Source of the DNA: Eublepharis macularius
Taxonomy: Eukaryota > Chordata > Lepidosauria > Squamata > Eublepharidae
Assembly: GCF_028583425.1 (NCBI RefSeq)
Contig: NC_072795.1
Location: 8,517,001 to 8,581,000, forward strand
Reading direction: 5' to 3'
DNA: 64,000 bases
The notes beneath the pieces are model-generated. The model was not told the origin of the DNA. It saw only the letters and a list, made by a program, of their open reading frames with translations, and searched no databases. This document shows, one piece after another, positions 42,393 to 52,550 of the stretch. Each line of letters begins with the position of its first letter. Within the stretch, counting starts at the first letter, position 1. The position numbers were made by a program, and so were the translations under genes.

Positions 42393-43277
42393 TTTGCCAG
42401 CTCTGGGTTAGGAGATTCCTGGAGACTTGAGGGTGGAGCCTGGGGAAGGAGGATTTTGGGGAGGGCCCTTCAATTGCTGCAAAACGCTGACTGTTATCAA
42501 GAGCAAGCAGGCGCATGAGCATCACCCCCATTTTGCAGTCACTCCATTGGCTACCTATCAGTTATCGTACTCAGTACAAGATATTGGCTATCCCATCCAA
42601 GGCTCTTCCTTGGTCCAGCATACATATGGGACTGCCTCCATCCCTATGTTCTTCCACGGCAACTTTGCTCATCTGAACAGGGTCTCCTGCAGGTGCCACG
42701 CTGCACATGGGCAAAATCTACAGCAGCCTGTACACGAGCTTTCTCTGTGGTGGCCCCTACCCTGTGGAATGGCCTGAAAGAGGAGGTCAAGAGAGCCCCT
42801 ATTCTCCAAGCTTTCCACAAATGATACAAAACCAAATGATTCAAAAAGGCATTTGTATCGTAGGGAGGGGATCTGTACTATCTGTTGTTTTAAATATGTA
42901 CTCCTATGAGCTACTTGTGCTTCATGTTGTCTAATGTCAGCCCTAGAATTGCTTATGTTCTGTTTCATCATTTCTTCGACTCTGTATTGGATTTTTGCTA
43001 ATGCTATGTCTTTGTAAACTTGTGTTTATTTACCCTATAGCAATGTTTATGGAAATATCCTTCCTTGATGTTGACTGTAGTAATCTCACAGTGTGGAATC
43101 CGCCTTGAGTCTCAGTGAGAAAGGCGGACTATAAATGACATCAATAAAATAAATAAAAATAATTATGCCATACAGTCTACCCTCCAATGCAATCATTTTC
43201 TCTAGAGGAACTGACCCCGGGATGGAGAGCAGTTGTAATTCCCAGGGACCTCCAAAAAAGTCAGTAGCCCTAGCTTT
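42393..43277. mobile_element. MITE (GTTTGCCAACCTCC family), copy 3, split by an L2 LINE
   Basis: The left piece 42393-42475 (GCCAGCTCTGGGTTAGGAGA) and right piece 43166-43277 (CTACCCTCCAATGCAATCAT, CAGTTGTAATTCCCAGGG) are the two halves of one inverted MITE copy. The L2 sequence at 42476-43165 sits between them. Confidence 0.6.
42476..43165 (+). mobile_element. L2-type LINE, 3' end
   Basis: Plus-strand wording LHWLPISYRTQYKILAIPSK, then a P-x-WN-like ALWNGL segment and KAFVS region, ending with ATCCGCCTTGAGTCTCAGTG, AGAAAGGCGGACTATAAATG and (AATAA)n. This is the L2 C-terminus and tail. Its AATAAA cluster near 43143-43155 is the first one downstream of the P450 stop. Confidence 0.72.
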
Positions 43278-43279
43278 GA

Positions 43280-43544
43280 TTCATCCCATTTATTCATCCC
43301 CATTCTTCCCCAGAACTTCTCTACCTCATTAGAATTTGCAGCATTTAGAGGGAAAATCCAGGCAGATTGATGATACTATTGAATGTTATTCCATCACTAT
43401 TACCAGAGTCAGGCAGTGGAGAGGTCATTAAAGGGCCCTAGTTCATGGAGGAACACACATAATGACCTCGTTAGGAGCTATTTAATTACAGCTTTAGAAG
43501 AACAGCTTAAATCTCTTCCCACAGTATAGCATAATTTTTGATAA
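43280..43544. other. Intergenic stretch with no recognised gene
   Basis: No recognised feature. Confidence 0.35.
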
Positions 43545-43756
43545 GAATGATTTATTATCCTCTAGTCTTTATCAGAAAGGGTATGAATTAAGAGCAGCTA
43601 TTGCAGGGGCCAACAACTTGTTCCAGAGATCTAGGTTCTGACAAGGTAGCTAGCATCACGTTCACAGAGCCAGTCATTTGCATCCAAACTGATCTCCACC
43701 TTTCCTGGGAATGTCAACCCCATACAGGCCATTATTTTCCAAGTAATAACCAGGTT
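43545..43756. repeat. Duplicated intergenic segment, copy A
   Basis: ATTTATTATCCTCTAGTC, AAAGGGTATGAATTAAGAGC, TTCACAGAGCCAGTCATTTG and CTTTCCTGGGAATGTC match 49365-49570 at roughly 90% by eye. Both copies lie between the two P450 genes, in the same orientation. Confidence 0.75.
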
Positions 43757-45778
43757 GGTTGTTGGGGGTTTTCCGGGCTGTCTTGCCGTGGTCTTGGCAT
43801 TGTAGTTCCTGACGTTTCGCCAGCAGCTGTGGCTGGCATCTTCAGAGGTGTAGCACCAAAAGACAGAGATCTCTCAGTGTCACAGTGTGGAAAAGATGTA
43901 GGTCATTTGTATCTACTCAGGAGGGGTGGGGTTGAGCCGAGTCATTCTGTAAGAGTTTCCCAGGGTGTGGAATGCTAATGGCGGGAGGCTTCACTGTATC
44001 CTGAGGCGGTTCTTTTGCATATGGATTGGTGCTTGATGTGCTAATCTTCTCTGCAGGGCTATTGTCGGGTGTGGAGTGTTTTGTTGGCCTGGTGTTTTTC
44101 AGAACTGGAGCCCATGCTCTGTTCATTCTTAAGGTTTCTTCTTTCCTGTTGAAGTTTTGCTTATGCTTGTGAATTTCAATGGCTTCCCTGTGCAGTCTGA
44201 CAAAGTAGTTGGAAGTGTTGTCCAGTATTTTGGTGTCCTGGAATAAGATACTGTGCCCTGTTTGCGTTAGGCTATGTTCAGCCACTGCTGATTTCTCAGG
44301 CTGTCCAAGTCTGCAGTGTCTTTCATGTTCTTTTATTCTTGTCTGGATGCTACGCTTTGTGGTCCCGATGTAAACTTGTCCACAGCTGCAGGGTATACGG
44401 TATACTCCTGCAGAGGTGAGGGGATCTCTGCTGTCTTTTGCTGATCGTAGCATCTGTTGTATTTTTCGGGTGGGTCTGAATACTGCTTGAAGGTTATGCT
44501 TTTTCATAAGCTTTCCCATCTGATCAGTAATTCCTTTGATATATGGCAAAAACACTTTTCCTGTAGGAGACTGTTTTTCTTTGGTTGTTTGATTCATCCT
44601 GGGTTTGATTGCTCTTCGGATTTCATTTCTGGAGTAGCCATTTGCCTGAAGTGCGTGGTTTAGATGATTAATTTCCTCATTGAGAAAGCGCGGCTCACAT
44701 ATCCGTCTTGCACGATCCACTAATGTTTTCATTATGCCTCTTTTCTGTCGGGGGTGGTGATTGGAGTTTTTGTGTAAGTACAGATCAGTGTGAGTTGGTT
44801 TCCTGTAGACCTTGTGACCTAACTGAAAGTTTGCTTTGCGGATGACCAAGGTATCCAGGAATGAGAGTTTTCCCTCACTTTCTTTCTCCATTGTGAATTG
44901 TATGTTCAGGTGGATGTTGTTGAGATGATTCAAAAACTCCATCAATTCTTCCTCCCCATGGCTCCAAATGATGAATGTATCATCCACAAACCGGAACCAT
45001 ACACTGGGTTTGTGGGGTGCTGATTCTAGAGCTGTTTTTTCAAAATGTTCCATGTAGAAGTTTGCTATAACTGGGCTGAGTGGGCTCCCCATGGCCACCC
45101 CATCCATCTGTTCATAGAATTCGTTGTCCCATTGGAAGTAACTGGTTGTCAGACAATGATGGAATAAGGCTGTTACATCCTCTGGGAAAATCTGATTAAT
45201 CAGTGCAATAGTGTCTTTTACTGGAACCTTGGTAAACAGGGATACAACATCAAAACTGACAAGTAGGCAAAGCTTCCCACCAGCAATATAACACGCAAGG
45301 AGAGAAATGCCATCAAGACCCTCAATGCAGATCCAGACATCATCATTCTACCAGCTGATAAAGGCAATGCTACAGTGATCATGAAAACGGAGGAATACAA
45401 AAAGAAGATTAAGGAACTCCTGGACCCCTCCACCTACAAAAAACTAAAACGAGATCCCACTTGCAAAATCACCAGGCTAACAAATGCGCTGATCAAGAAT
45501 TCCTCACTACATCCCGACACGCACAGCAAACTATGCAAGACAGAAGCACAGCCACCTAGACTATATGGACTCCCCAAAATACATAAAGATTCAGTCCCAC
45601 TCCGACCCATTGTGAGTGCCATTGGTTCACCGACATATGAATTAGCTAGACATCTGGCAGATCTCCTGCAGGACCACATCGGGAAAACCTCGTCTTACAT
45701 CAAAGATTCAGCAGATTTCATCAACAAAATCAGTTCTCTGAAACTCAATCCACAAGACATACTTGTCAGTTTTGATGA
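43757..45778 (-). mobile_element. Penelope-like element with internally inverted 5' part
   Basis: The minus strand at 43917-45107 is open for 396 residues: Penelope RT (MDGVAMGSPLSPVIANFYME, then RFVDDTFIIW as catalytic box, SFLDTLVIRKANF) followed by GIY-YIG ([29 protein letters not shown]). Upstream RT sequence continues to about 45273. The preceding part of the RT (YKKKIKELLDPSTYKKLKRD, PRLYGLPKIHKDSVPLRPIV) is on the plus strand at about 45274-45778. The two parts share about 18 bp (TACTTGTCAGTTTTGATG). This is the layout produced by twin priming. Near-identity with 20101-21085 indicates a young family. Confidence 0.88.
43800..43860 (-). ncRNA. Hammerhead-ribozyme-like core in Penelope 3' region
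   Basis: In minus orientation: CTGAAGA, then stem II GCCAGC / GCTGGC (6 bp, perfect) with loop CACAGCT, then GAAACG. CUGANGA, stem II and GAAA is the hammerhead core order. The same block occurs at about 20190-20232 and 49740-49785, with stem II slightly weakened at 20196. Stems I and III could not be confirmed by eye. Confidence 0.45.
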
Positions 45779-46084
45779 TGCATATAAACAAGAGTTTATA
45801 TGCATACAGAAACATAAAACAACAATTAAAACATTGGGCATGAAAGAGGACCACTGAGGCAACACCAAATGGCACAAAAATGTCTTCACCAAAGAGCAGA
45901 AGATGGCAACAGAAGGGGGCAGGCACGTTTGCCTGGGGAGAGATTTGAGAATTTTGGTGTCACAACTGAGGAGCCCCTCTCCAGGGTTCCCACCTGCCTA
46001 ACCTCAAAATGTGGGGTCATCCAAAACAGGGCCTTCAAAGATGACTGCAGTGTTCAGGTAGGTTCATTGGGGAGTAGGTTGTTG
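45779..46084. other. Intergenic stretch with no recognised gene
   Basis: No recognised feature. Confidence 0.35.
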
Positions 46085-46975
46085 TGATGGAACTGACTTT
46101 TAAAATAAAGGTTCCACAATGTAGTACTCAGAAAGTGGGAGGGAAGGAGTTAATAATTGCCTGGAAGGAGAGATTGATTGGCAGGCTGCTCCCCATTGTC
46201 TCTCTGATTGGCTAGTCAGAATGACAGTGTTGACAGGGTTTTTCAGTTCAGTTAGGATTTTGAGTTCAATTGAGAGTGTGGAGTATGACAAGCAGGGTAA
46301 GATTGGTACCCCTTTGAAGTGAGGAAAAAGAGAACATTTGGCCTAACTGTCACATTAATGTTTTGAGGGAGAAGAATTCCCAGTATAAAAGCCAGCACAA
46401 GCTGAAATGTATTTACCAAGCCACAATAGAGCTAGGGGTGTGTTTTGGCACAGAGGGATTGGGTAGTTTGTTGAAAAGCTCATTCCAGCCAAAAAGGAAA
46501 AAGAATTAATTCCTCTTTAGAGAATAATTGCTGCCCAGTGTCTATAAAGGGGGGATGGGCTCTAAAGAGGACCTCGGGTCTGTTGTAATGGGAAAAACAG
46601 TGTTGAACTAATGTCAAAACATCTAAGTTGCAAAGGGAAATCTGTGGACAAACATTGTTGCTTTAACCAAAGTATGATAGTACAAACCTCTCACTCTTAA
46701 GGATTCTAAACATTGAAGTTAAACTGCAAACATACCATTGTGCCTATTATTTTTAAAGTATTCTGTTCTATCAACAAATTTAAACGTAGCAATTTCATCC
46801 CGACTGCCCATATTCCATCCCTGCCTGTTTAATAAAGTTGCTGTTTCTTTTGTGAGTTACTCAGCCTCCAGTGCCATTTCATATTTAATGAAGAGGGCTC
46901 CTGCTTCTCCCCTATCAAGTTTCTGAGCTGGGCTAAAAAAACCAACAATATAACTTATTATCAGGGTGTGACAAA
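46085..46975 (+). mobile_element. LTR-like unit, possible solo LTR fossil
   Basis: A TATA box in CAGTATAAAAGCC at 46381-46393 and an AATAAA at 46831-46836 followed by a GT/T-rich TTGCTGTTTCTTTTGTGAG give the U3-R-U5 order of an LTR in plus orientation. No internal coding region and no matched ends or target duplication were found, so the edges are approximate. Confidence 0.4.
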
Positions 46976-47059
46976 AAGAACTTTATAATCTTACTCAGAG
47001 ACTCTCTGTTGGGGGCTGCTCAGCCACAGTGAGCAAATGGATTTTGGTGGGAAAATTTG

Positions 47060-47640
47060 CCAGAGAGTATAGGAGAGAAGGGGGGGGGGATCTTAGCTGT
47101 CCTTCAGGTTGGTCTCAAACCATATAGGGTTTTTAATGTCAGCACCTTGAATTGTGTCCAGAAACAGATTGGGAGCTATTGTAGATGACCCAAAATTGGA
47201 GTGATATGATCTCTATGAACCCCTACAGTTAACGTTGTGGGTGTAGCATTTTGCACCAGTTGAAGTTTCCAAACACTTCCCAAAGGCAGCCATGTGTACA
47301 GTGCATTGCAGCAATCTAATCTAGATGTAACCAGGGCAGGTACCACAGTGGCCACACCTGTTTTTCCCCGGAAAAGCCGCAAGTGGCTAACCAGCCAAAG
47401 CTAGCAAAAGGCACTCCTGGACACAGCTGCTGCCTGCTTATCCAGCAGTAACACTGGGTTCAAGAGCACCCCCAGACTATGGAACTGTTTCTTCAATAGG
47501 AGTGCAACCCCAGCCACAATGTGTGGCACTCTAAATCCCTTCCTCTCATCACTTCTGTCTTGTTGAGATTAAGCTTCAGTTTATTAGGCTGTATGCACTC
47601 CTAAACTGCCTCTGAAGACTTACCAGGCAGACCTCAATAT
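47060..47640. repeat. Large squamate interspersed repeat fragment
   Basis: GATTGGGAGCTATTGTAGA, GTAGCATTTTGCACCAGTTG, AGTGCATTGCAGCAATCTAA and CTGTCTTGTTGAGATTAAGC resemble a well-known but to me unnamed reptile repeat that often lies near L2 ends. Strand and class unresolved. Confidence 0.5.
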
Positions 47641-47644
47641 GGGA

Positions 47645-48050
47645 GCACCCCAAGGTGACTGCATATTTATTTCTGTTTCTGCTTAGAATAGAGTGTGTAG
47701 GAAATTAAAGCTGGGGATCCGATACAATTTCAGCAATGTTAGGCACTCCCCACATAACAGAAATGAAGCAGCCCACTGTATGGGAAAGGCATTACTTAGA
47801 GACAATCATACCAACTTCCTGCCCACTTAAAATTGCAGCAATTTTTCATTGATTAGGCTTAATAATAGCTCCAATGTACAGAGAGATACATCAGGCAATC
47901 ACTCTTATCGTAAGGCCATAAGCAACCCCAGACTCTTCTCTAAAGTTTCTGCTTTTCTGAAAGGGTTCTCTTTTTCACCTTTTTGCCTTTGTTCACCAAA
48001 ACCCTTTCTAACTTTATTTTCCTCTCTAATGATTGATAAGCTGGTTTCAT
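47645..48050. other. Intergenic stretch with no recognised gene
   Basis: No recognised feature. Confidence 0.35.
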
Positions 48051-48057
48051 ACATGAC

Positions 48058-48420
48058 CAGGGCCGGCGTGCCTATTGAGGCCAGGTAGGCGGTGGCTGCA
48101 GGCACGGGGTGCTGGAGGGAGCGCCAGAGGAGGCGTGGTGGGCGGGAGCGCGCGCCACAAAGCACCAGCCTCCTATCCCTCCCACCCCGCGCTGCTGCTG
48201 CCACCAGCACAAGTCCCCAGCCAGGCGCAGCCACTGCAGGCAGGCATCTGTGGCGGTGCAGGCAACTGAGCGGGAGAGCTCAGAGGCCACCCGCCGCAGC
48301 AATCGGGCCGGCGGCGGCGCGTGCGCTCCCGTGATGACATCACGCGTGACGTCATCACGTAGGCTGGTGCGCGCGCTTGTGCCACCGCTTTACCACACCC
48401 CACCTTCTCCTCAGAACCCT
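48058..48420. mobile_element. Non-autonomous hAT element (CAGGGCCGGC family), partial
   Basis: Starts CAGGGCCGGCGTGCCTATTG, matching the left end of 2965-3312. Very GC-rich, with a palindromic TGATGACATCACGCGTGACG block near 48332. The right end and target duplication are missing. The frames on both strands are GC artefacts. Confidence 0.6.
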
Positions 48421-48578
48421 CACTTGTATCCGTTTTGACAGAAGTCTCCCTACATAAAATTTCAGTTTGAGGAGCTTCAATTCTCTTCTTCTCTTGTTCA
48501 AGCTGTTTTCCCTGCCAAATATCTTCATACTTCAGCTTTTCCCTCTCAAGACTTAATTTCTTTGCTTCAAATCTAACA

Positions 48579-49114
48579 GTCGAAACACACGAGATGAAAT
48601 ACCTAGGTTCAACTCGTGTTCTTTTACCTAAAGGTTTCTTGGGAAGTGTAGGCGTCCTTGCAGCTTAAAGTTTAGCATTTACAGAGCAGCAGGGAGAAGT
48701 GCAGGTGTCCTTGCAGCTTAAAGTTTAGCATTTACAGAGCAGCAGAGAGGGCTGTGTGGGGGTCCTTGCAGCTTAGTCTCCCGGTGCAGCCAGGCATCGC
48801 TCTGCAGGGCCAGGCCAGGTGAGGGGAAGGGAAAATGCTGTGATGCTCCTTGAGAGTGGGAGGAAAGGCGCCCCGCGCCTGTCCTTCCCTCCTTGCTGCT
48901 CTGTAAATGCTAAACTTTAAGCTGCAAGGACGCCTGCACTGTAAGTGCTAAACTTTAAGCTGACGCCTGCACTGTAAATGCTAAACTTTAAGCTGCAAGG
49001 ATGCCTGCACTGTAAATGCTAAACTTTAAGCTGCAAGGACGCCTACATTTCCCGGCAAACTTTTAGGTAAGAGAACACGAGTTGAATCTAGGTATTTTGT
49101 CTCGTGTGTTCTGA
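48579..49114. mobile_element. Inverted-repeat MITE with subterminal tandem repeats
   Basis: Left end GTCGAAACACACGAG and inverted right end GTCAGAACACACGAG differ at two of 15 positions. Arms of about 150-200 bp follow. Each arm contains tandem copies of a block of about 44 bp, CTTGCAGCTTAAAGTTTAGC plus ATTTACAG: about two copies on the left and four to five inverted on the right. Shares the GGGAA(A/G)TGTAGGCGTCCT phrase with 55613-55846. Target duplication not resolved. Confidence 0.65.
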
Positions 49115-49364
49115 CTCTAAGTTTCTCTGCTTCTGTTTTTATATCTTGCTCCAGTAATTTCAGAGTTATCCATCTGTTTTTTTCTTTCAGAATCTCTATG
49201 TACTCTGGGGATGTAGAAATTACTCAGAAATTCCAGAACTTCCTACTGTACCATTTCCCTTGGCCTGGTGCTGTATCAGAGTCACTCTTTACATCTCAAA
49301 GGATTTCCCCTCATGAAGTATTCCTCATTCCTTACATATATCAGTTAAAGTGTGATGAGGATGA

Positions 49365-49570
49365 TTTATTATCCTCTAGACTTTATCAGAAAGAGTATGA
49401 ATTAAGAGCAGCTATTGCAAGGGTGAACAACTTGATCCAGACATTCAGGTTCTGACACAGTAGCTAGGAACACGTTCACAGAGCCAGTCATTTGCATCCA
49501 AACCTGTCTCCACCTTTCCTGGGAATGTAAACCCATACAGAGCATTATTTTCCAATTAATAACAAGGTTG
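49365..49570. repeat. Duplicated intergenic segment, copy B
   Basis: Same segment as 43545-43756. It lies 1.5 kb upstream of the second P450 gene. Confidence 0.75.
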
Positions 49571-49599
49571 TTATAATAGGATCTCTATCCACAGATTTA

Positions 49600-49681
49600 T
49601 TAATTTATTTTATAAAATTTATACCTTGCCTTTCTGCTTTTATAAGGGCTACTGAGGTGACTAACAAATTAAAAATATATT
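49600..49681 (-). repeat. L2-type LINE tail
   Basis: TTATTTTATAAAATTTATAC, CTTGCCTTTCTGC; probably continues after the inserted Penelope piece at 49906. Confidence 0.5.
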
Positions 49682-49694
49682 AATAAAACAACAA

Positions 49695-49892
49695 TGGTTG
49701 TTGTGGGTTTTCCGGGCTGTATTGCCATGGTCTTGGCATTGTAGTTCCTGACGTTTCGCCAGCAGCTGTGGCTGGCATCTTCAGAGGTGTAGCACCAAAA
49801 GACAGAGATCTCTCACTGAGAGATCACGGCAATACAGCCCGGAAAACCCACAACAACCATCGTTCTCCGGCCGTGAAAGCCTTCGACAATAC
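49695..49892. mobile_element. Penelope-like 3' end as a head-to-head inverted pair, with target duplication
   Basis: 49695-49818 equals the 3' region of the elements at 20101 and 43757. 49819-49892 is the last 70 bp in opposite orientation (CGGCAATACAGCCCGGAAAA, GTGAAAGCCTTCGACAATAC). An exact 13-bp direct repeat AATAAAACAACAA flanks the pair (49682-49694 and 49893-49905). One insertion therefore delivered both halves. Confidence 0.88.
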
Positions 49893-50094
49893 AATAAAAC
49901 AACAACTTGAAAACCATTAAACCAACAATAACACAGCATCAAAACGATTAAAACCAGAGCTTAAATGCATGCAATTTTTCTGTTTGCTCAACGATCAAGC
50001 AGAGGCAGCAAGTTGGATGGATACTGTGTGGAGTAACCAGAAGTATTATGCATGCATGCATTTCCTCACTGAAAAAATTAGCATACATTTGCTG

Positions 50095-50335
50095 GACCGT
50101 GGCTATATTTTTATTTTATTTAGGTTATTTATAGTCCACCTTTCTCACTGAGGCTCAAGGTGGATCACACAGTGTAAGTTAATATGATCAAGGGTTGGGA
50201 CATTCGAATAAAAATACAGTAGGGTATGGATTGCAGAAATTTGATAGCAAGCATAGATCTGAATACAGATATAAAATGTTCAGAAACAAAATATAAGTAA
50301 ATTGACATGGCATAGTAAACGACCTGGAAACTCCT
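50095..50335 (-). repeat. L2-type LINE tail
   Basis: TTTTATTTTATTTAGG, TATAGTCCACCTTTCTCACT and GAGGCTCAAGGTGGATCACA are the inverse of the L2 tail seen at 43085-43150. Confidence 0.7.
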
Positions 50336-50339
50336 AGTA

Positions 50340-50749
50340 GGAGCATATCCACAGCAACAGACAGTACCTGGCCAGTACTACAGTCTGCACAGTCCATGTT
50401 CCTTTACCAAGGCATCTCTCTGAGCCATTTCTTACGACACAGACCAATTACCTGAGCACTCCTCCTGAATAATTCGTCATCAGTTTCCTTTACTACCTAT
50501 TCAGGGGAAAATCACTAAACTGAGATGTGCACTGCAGGAGTTAAAGAACACAGAGCATATGAGATATTTCATAGACTTTCTATGGATATCTGAGAGCATT
50601 CAAAGGCAAAGCAGAAAGCTCCGCAGAAATAAGGCATCTGGTTTAACATTTCCCTAAAGCTGTGTATAAATCCCGAGTCTGTGGTAAGTTCTTTTTTGAA
50701 GAATATTTATGGCATGTATTGGCCCATGGCCTAGGTTTAGGTCATAATG
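50340..50749. other. Intergenic stretch upstream of the second P450 gene
   Basis: No recognised gene or repeat. Confidence 0.4.
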
Positions 50750-50935
50750 GCATTTGAAGTTAAACTCTCTTCCATACAATTATTTGAATTATATTTCAAT
50801 TAACGTGTCAATCACGACACGTGATATCATGCTACGCACCTGGAGGATCACATTCCAAGGGAATGGTAGTTATGGCATTCTACATTCATTTTCATAACTG
50901 GGACATATAAAAGGGTGTTAATGGAAAAATCTCAG
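50750..50935 (+). promoter_or_regulatory. Promoter of the second CYP2-type gene, with TATA box
   Basis: TATAAAAG at 50906-50913, 133 bp before the start codon, in the same context as the first gene (ACATATAAAAGG...TGGAAAAAT). The TTAAACTCTCTTC...AATTATTT block is also shared. Unique to this copy is a dyad ACGTGTCAATCACGACACGT near 50803-50822. Confidence 0.78.
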
Positions 50936-51038
50936 AGAAGCAGCAATATCTCCGAGGAGCACAAACAGCGACTGGAGGAAAAGCATCCTATATTCCCAGT
51001 TATACAGGAAAGCTACAAACACAGAGGGGAAAAAGATA

Positions 51039-51206
51039 ATGTGGATACCGGCAACTTTGATATCAGTGCTGGCCTGTCTTCTGATCGTGCACTTCCTGAA
51101 ACAACTCTGGTCACACAAGAACTATCCTCCAGGGCCTCTTCGGCTTCCTCTCATTGGAAGCATTTGGCGGATAATACCAAACTTTTCTCAGGATACTTTC
51201 ATTAAG
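51039..51206 (+). CDS. Cytochrome P450 family 2, second gene, exon 1 only
   Basis: Encodes 56 residues: MWIPATLISVLACLLIVHFL as membrane anchor, then [20 protein letters not shown] and a phase-0 end at FIK before GTATGT, exactly as in the first gene ([12 protein letters not shown]...FIK). The exon is intact and has its own promoter. No exon 2 was found between 51207 and 64000; the first gene's intron 1 was 19.6 kb, so the rest may lie beyond the window. Alternatively it may be a stranded exon of an incomplete duplication. It continues a head-to-tail array. Confidence 0.85.
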
Positions 51207-51209
51207 GTA

Positions 51210-51900
51210 TGTCCTTTAGAATTGTTAATCTGCTGAGTAAGAGGATGTGTAAAGAGCTTTTTGACTTCTAGTCTTTTTATGGTAGACATAGGCTACTTAT
51301 CTGAAATGGATGCTCCAGCAGTCACCTATGCTGCCACTTATTTAAGTTCTGCCCCTGAGCCAAGACAACCTTAATAGCTGTAGAGATTTCAGAACAGATT
51401 GGATGCCTTGGTCCATCCTCTCAGGTGGATGTTTGTGCATCTGCCAGAAGAAGGGAGAGCCTTCCTTCCATTTCTTCAATACCAGCATATAATGCCCAAA
51501 TCAGAGGATTTACACCTGCAAGAGGGAGGTGGAATGGGCTGTGCACAGGTAACCTCTAAAAATCAGTCCCAAGTAAGCAACCTGGTCTTCTTCTATGGGG
51601 TTTCTGCCATCCATCATATTGGTGGCTATGGAGGAGACAAACCTTCTAGCGGGCGCAGGGAAACCAGTGGCTTACAAATGCAGCATCAGCTTTGTTGTGT
51701 ACATCAATTGCACAATGTTTCCTAAAGATAGATGATGTCAAATAAAATCTTTGGAACGGTCTGTAACAGAAACTTCTACAGAGGAAGCAGCCATTAGTGG
51801 TTTGAACAAGAAGGTTATTATTTGGATTCGTTTTCTGTTCATTTTTTGTTACTAGTTTTTTATGTACTCTTTAAAACATTTACTGGTTAGGAATGGATTA
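51210..51900. other. Stretch after exon 1 of the second gene, no recognised gene
   Basis: Plain intron-like sequence. The short open frame near 51400-51725 has no recognisable motif. Confidence 0.4.
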
Positions 51901-52021
51901 ATTTTAGGTGGCTAGCTGTGTGGGATTTGAGTCTAGCGGCTCCTTCAAGACCAACCAGGTTTTCAGAGTATAAGCTTTCATGAGGCAAAGTATTTGAAGA
52001 AGGAGCTCTGACCCTCAAAAG

Positions 52022-52480
52022 TGTTGGACTTTTTGCAAGTGTCCAATGCTCAGTCATGAAAGAGTTAAATTGTTATTCTGTTTGTTTAGTCAGATAGCTA
52101 GTTAGCATAGGACCACTTAGGCTTCGAGTAAAACTTCCCGCCAGAGAAAGTGGGAGTCTTTAGTCTTAATGAGGGAATCCAGAAATGTCTTTTGGATGAG
52201 CCAGTTTACTGAGGGGGCAATTAGCTAGCAACATATACTAAGATTTTATTGCTCTTTGTTCAGAGTGTGCGAGTCTCTTCATCAGTATGTTCAGTCTCTA
52301 AGTTTCTCTCTAAGTGTCCTAGTCTAGCCATCAAGATGTAGTCAGAACGTGTTTATTATTTTTCCTACAAGTGTACCCTATTTACCCTGTTATGTAGTAA
52401 AGTATTTTTATAGAGCTAGAACCACAGAAGTCTGTTTACTTATTCCCACTGCGCTAATATACTCTGCTATCATACTCTGC

Positions 52481-52526
<46 letters not shown>

Positions 52527-52550
52527 CTCATGGCTGGCGCACACCCAACA
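52022..52550 (+). mobile_element. Solo LTR
   Basis: Begins TGTTGG and ends CCAACA, flanked by exact 5-bp duplications AAAAG (52017-52021 and 52551-52555). A (CA)n run lies near its 3' end (52483-52525). It is a complete single LTR fossil of an LTR retroelement. Family not identified. Strand was chosen from the TTATGTAGTAAAGTATTTTT region before the end and is uncertain. Confidence 0.82.
52483..52525. repeat. (CA)n microsatellite
   Basis: About 21 CA units inside the solo LTR. Confidence 0.95.

Noticed and set aside
48072-48438. GC-rich open frames on both strands
   Set aside because: They lie in a non-coding hAT element; several frames are open only because of high GC content.
51399-51725. 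Open frame of 108 residues after the second P450 exon
   Set aside because: No similarity to P450 exon 2 and no splice-flanked block; most likely chance.
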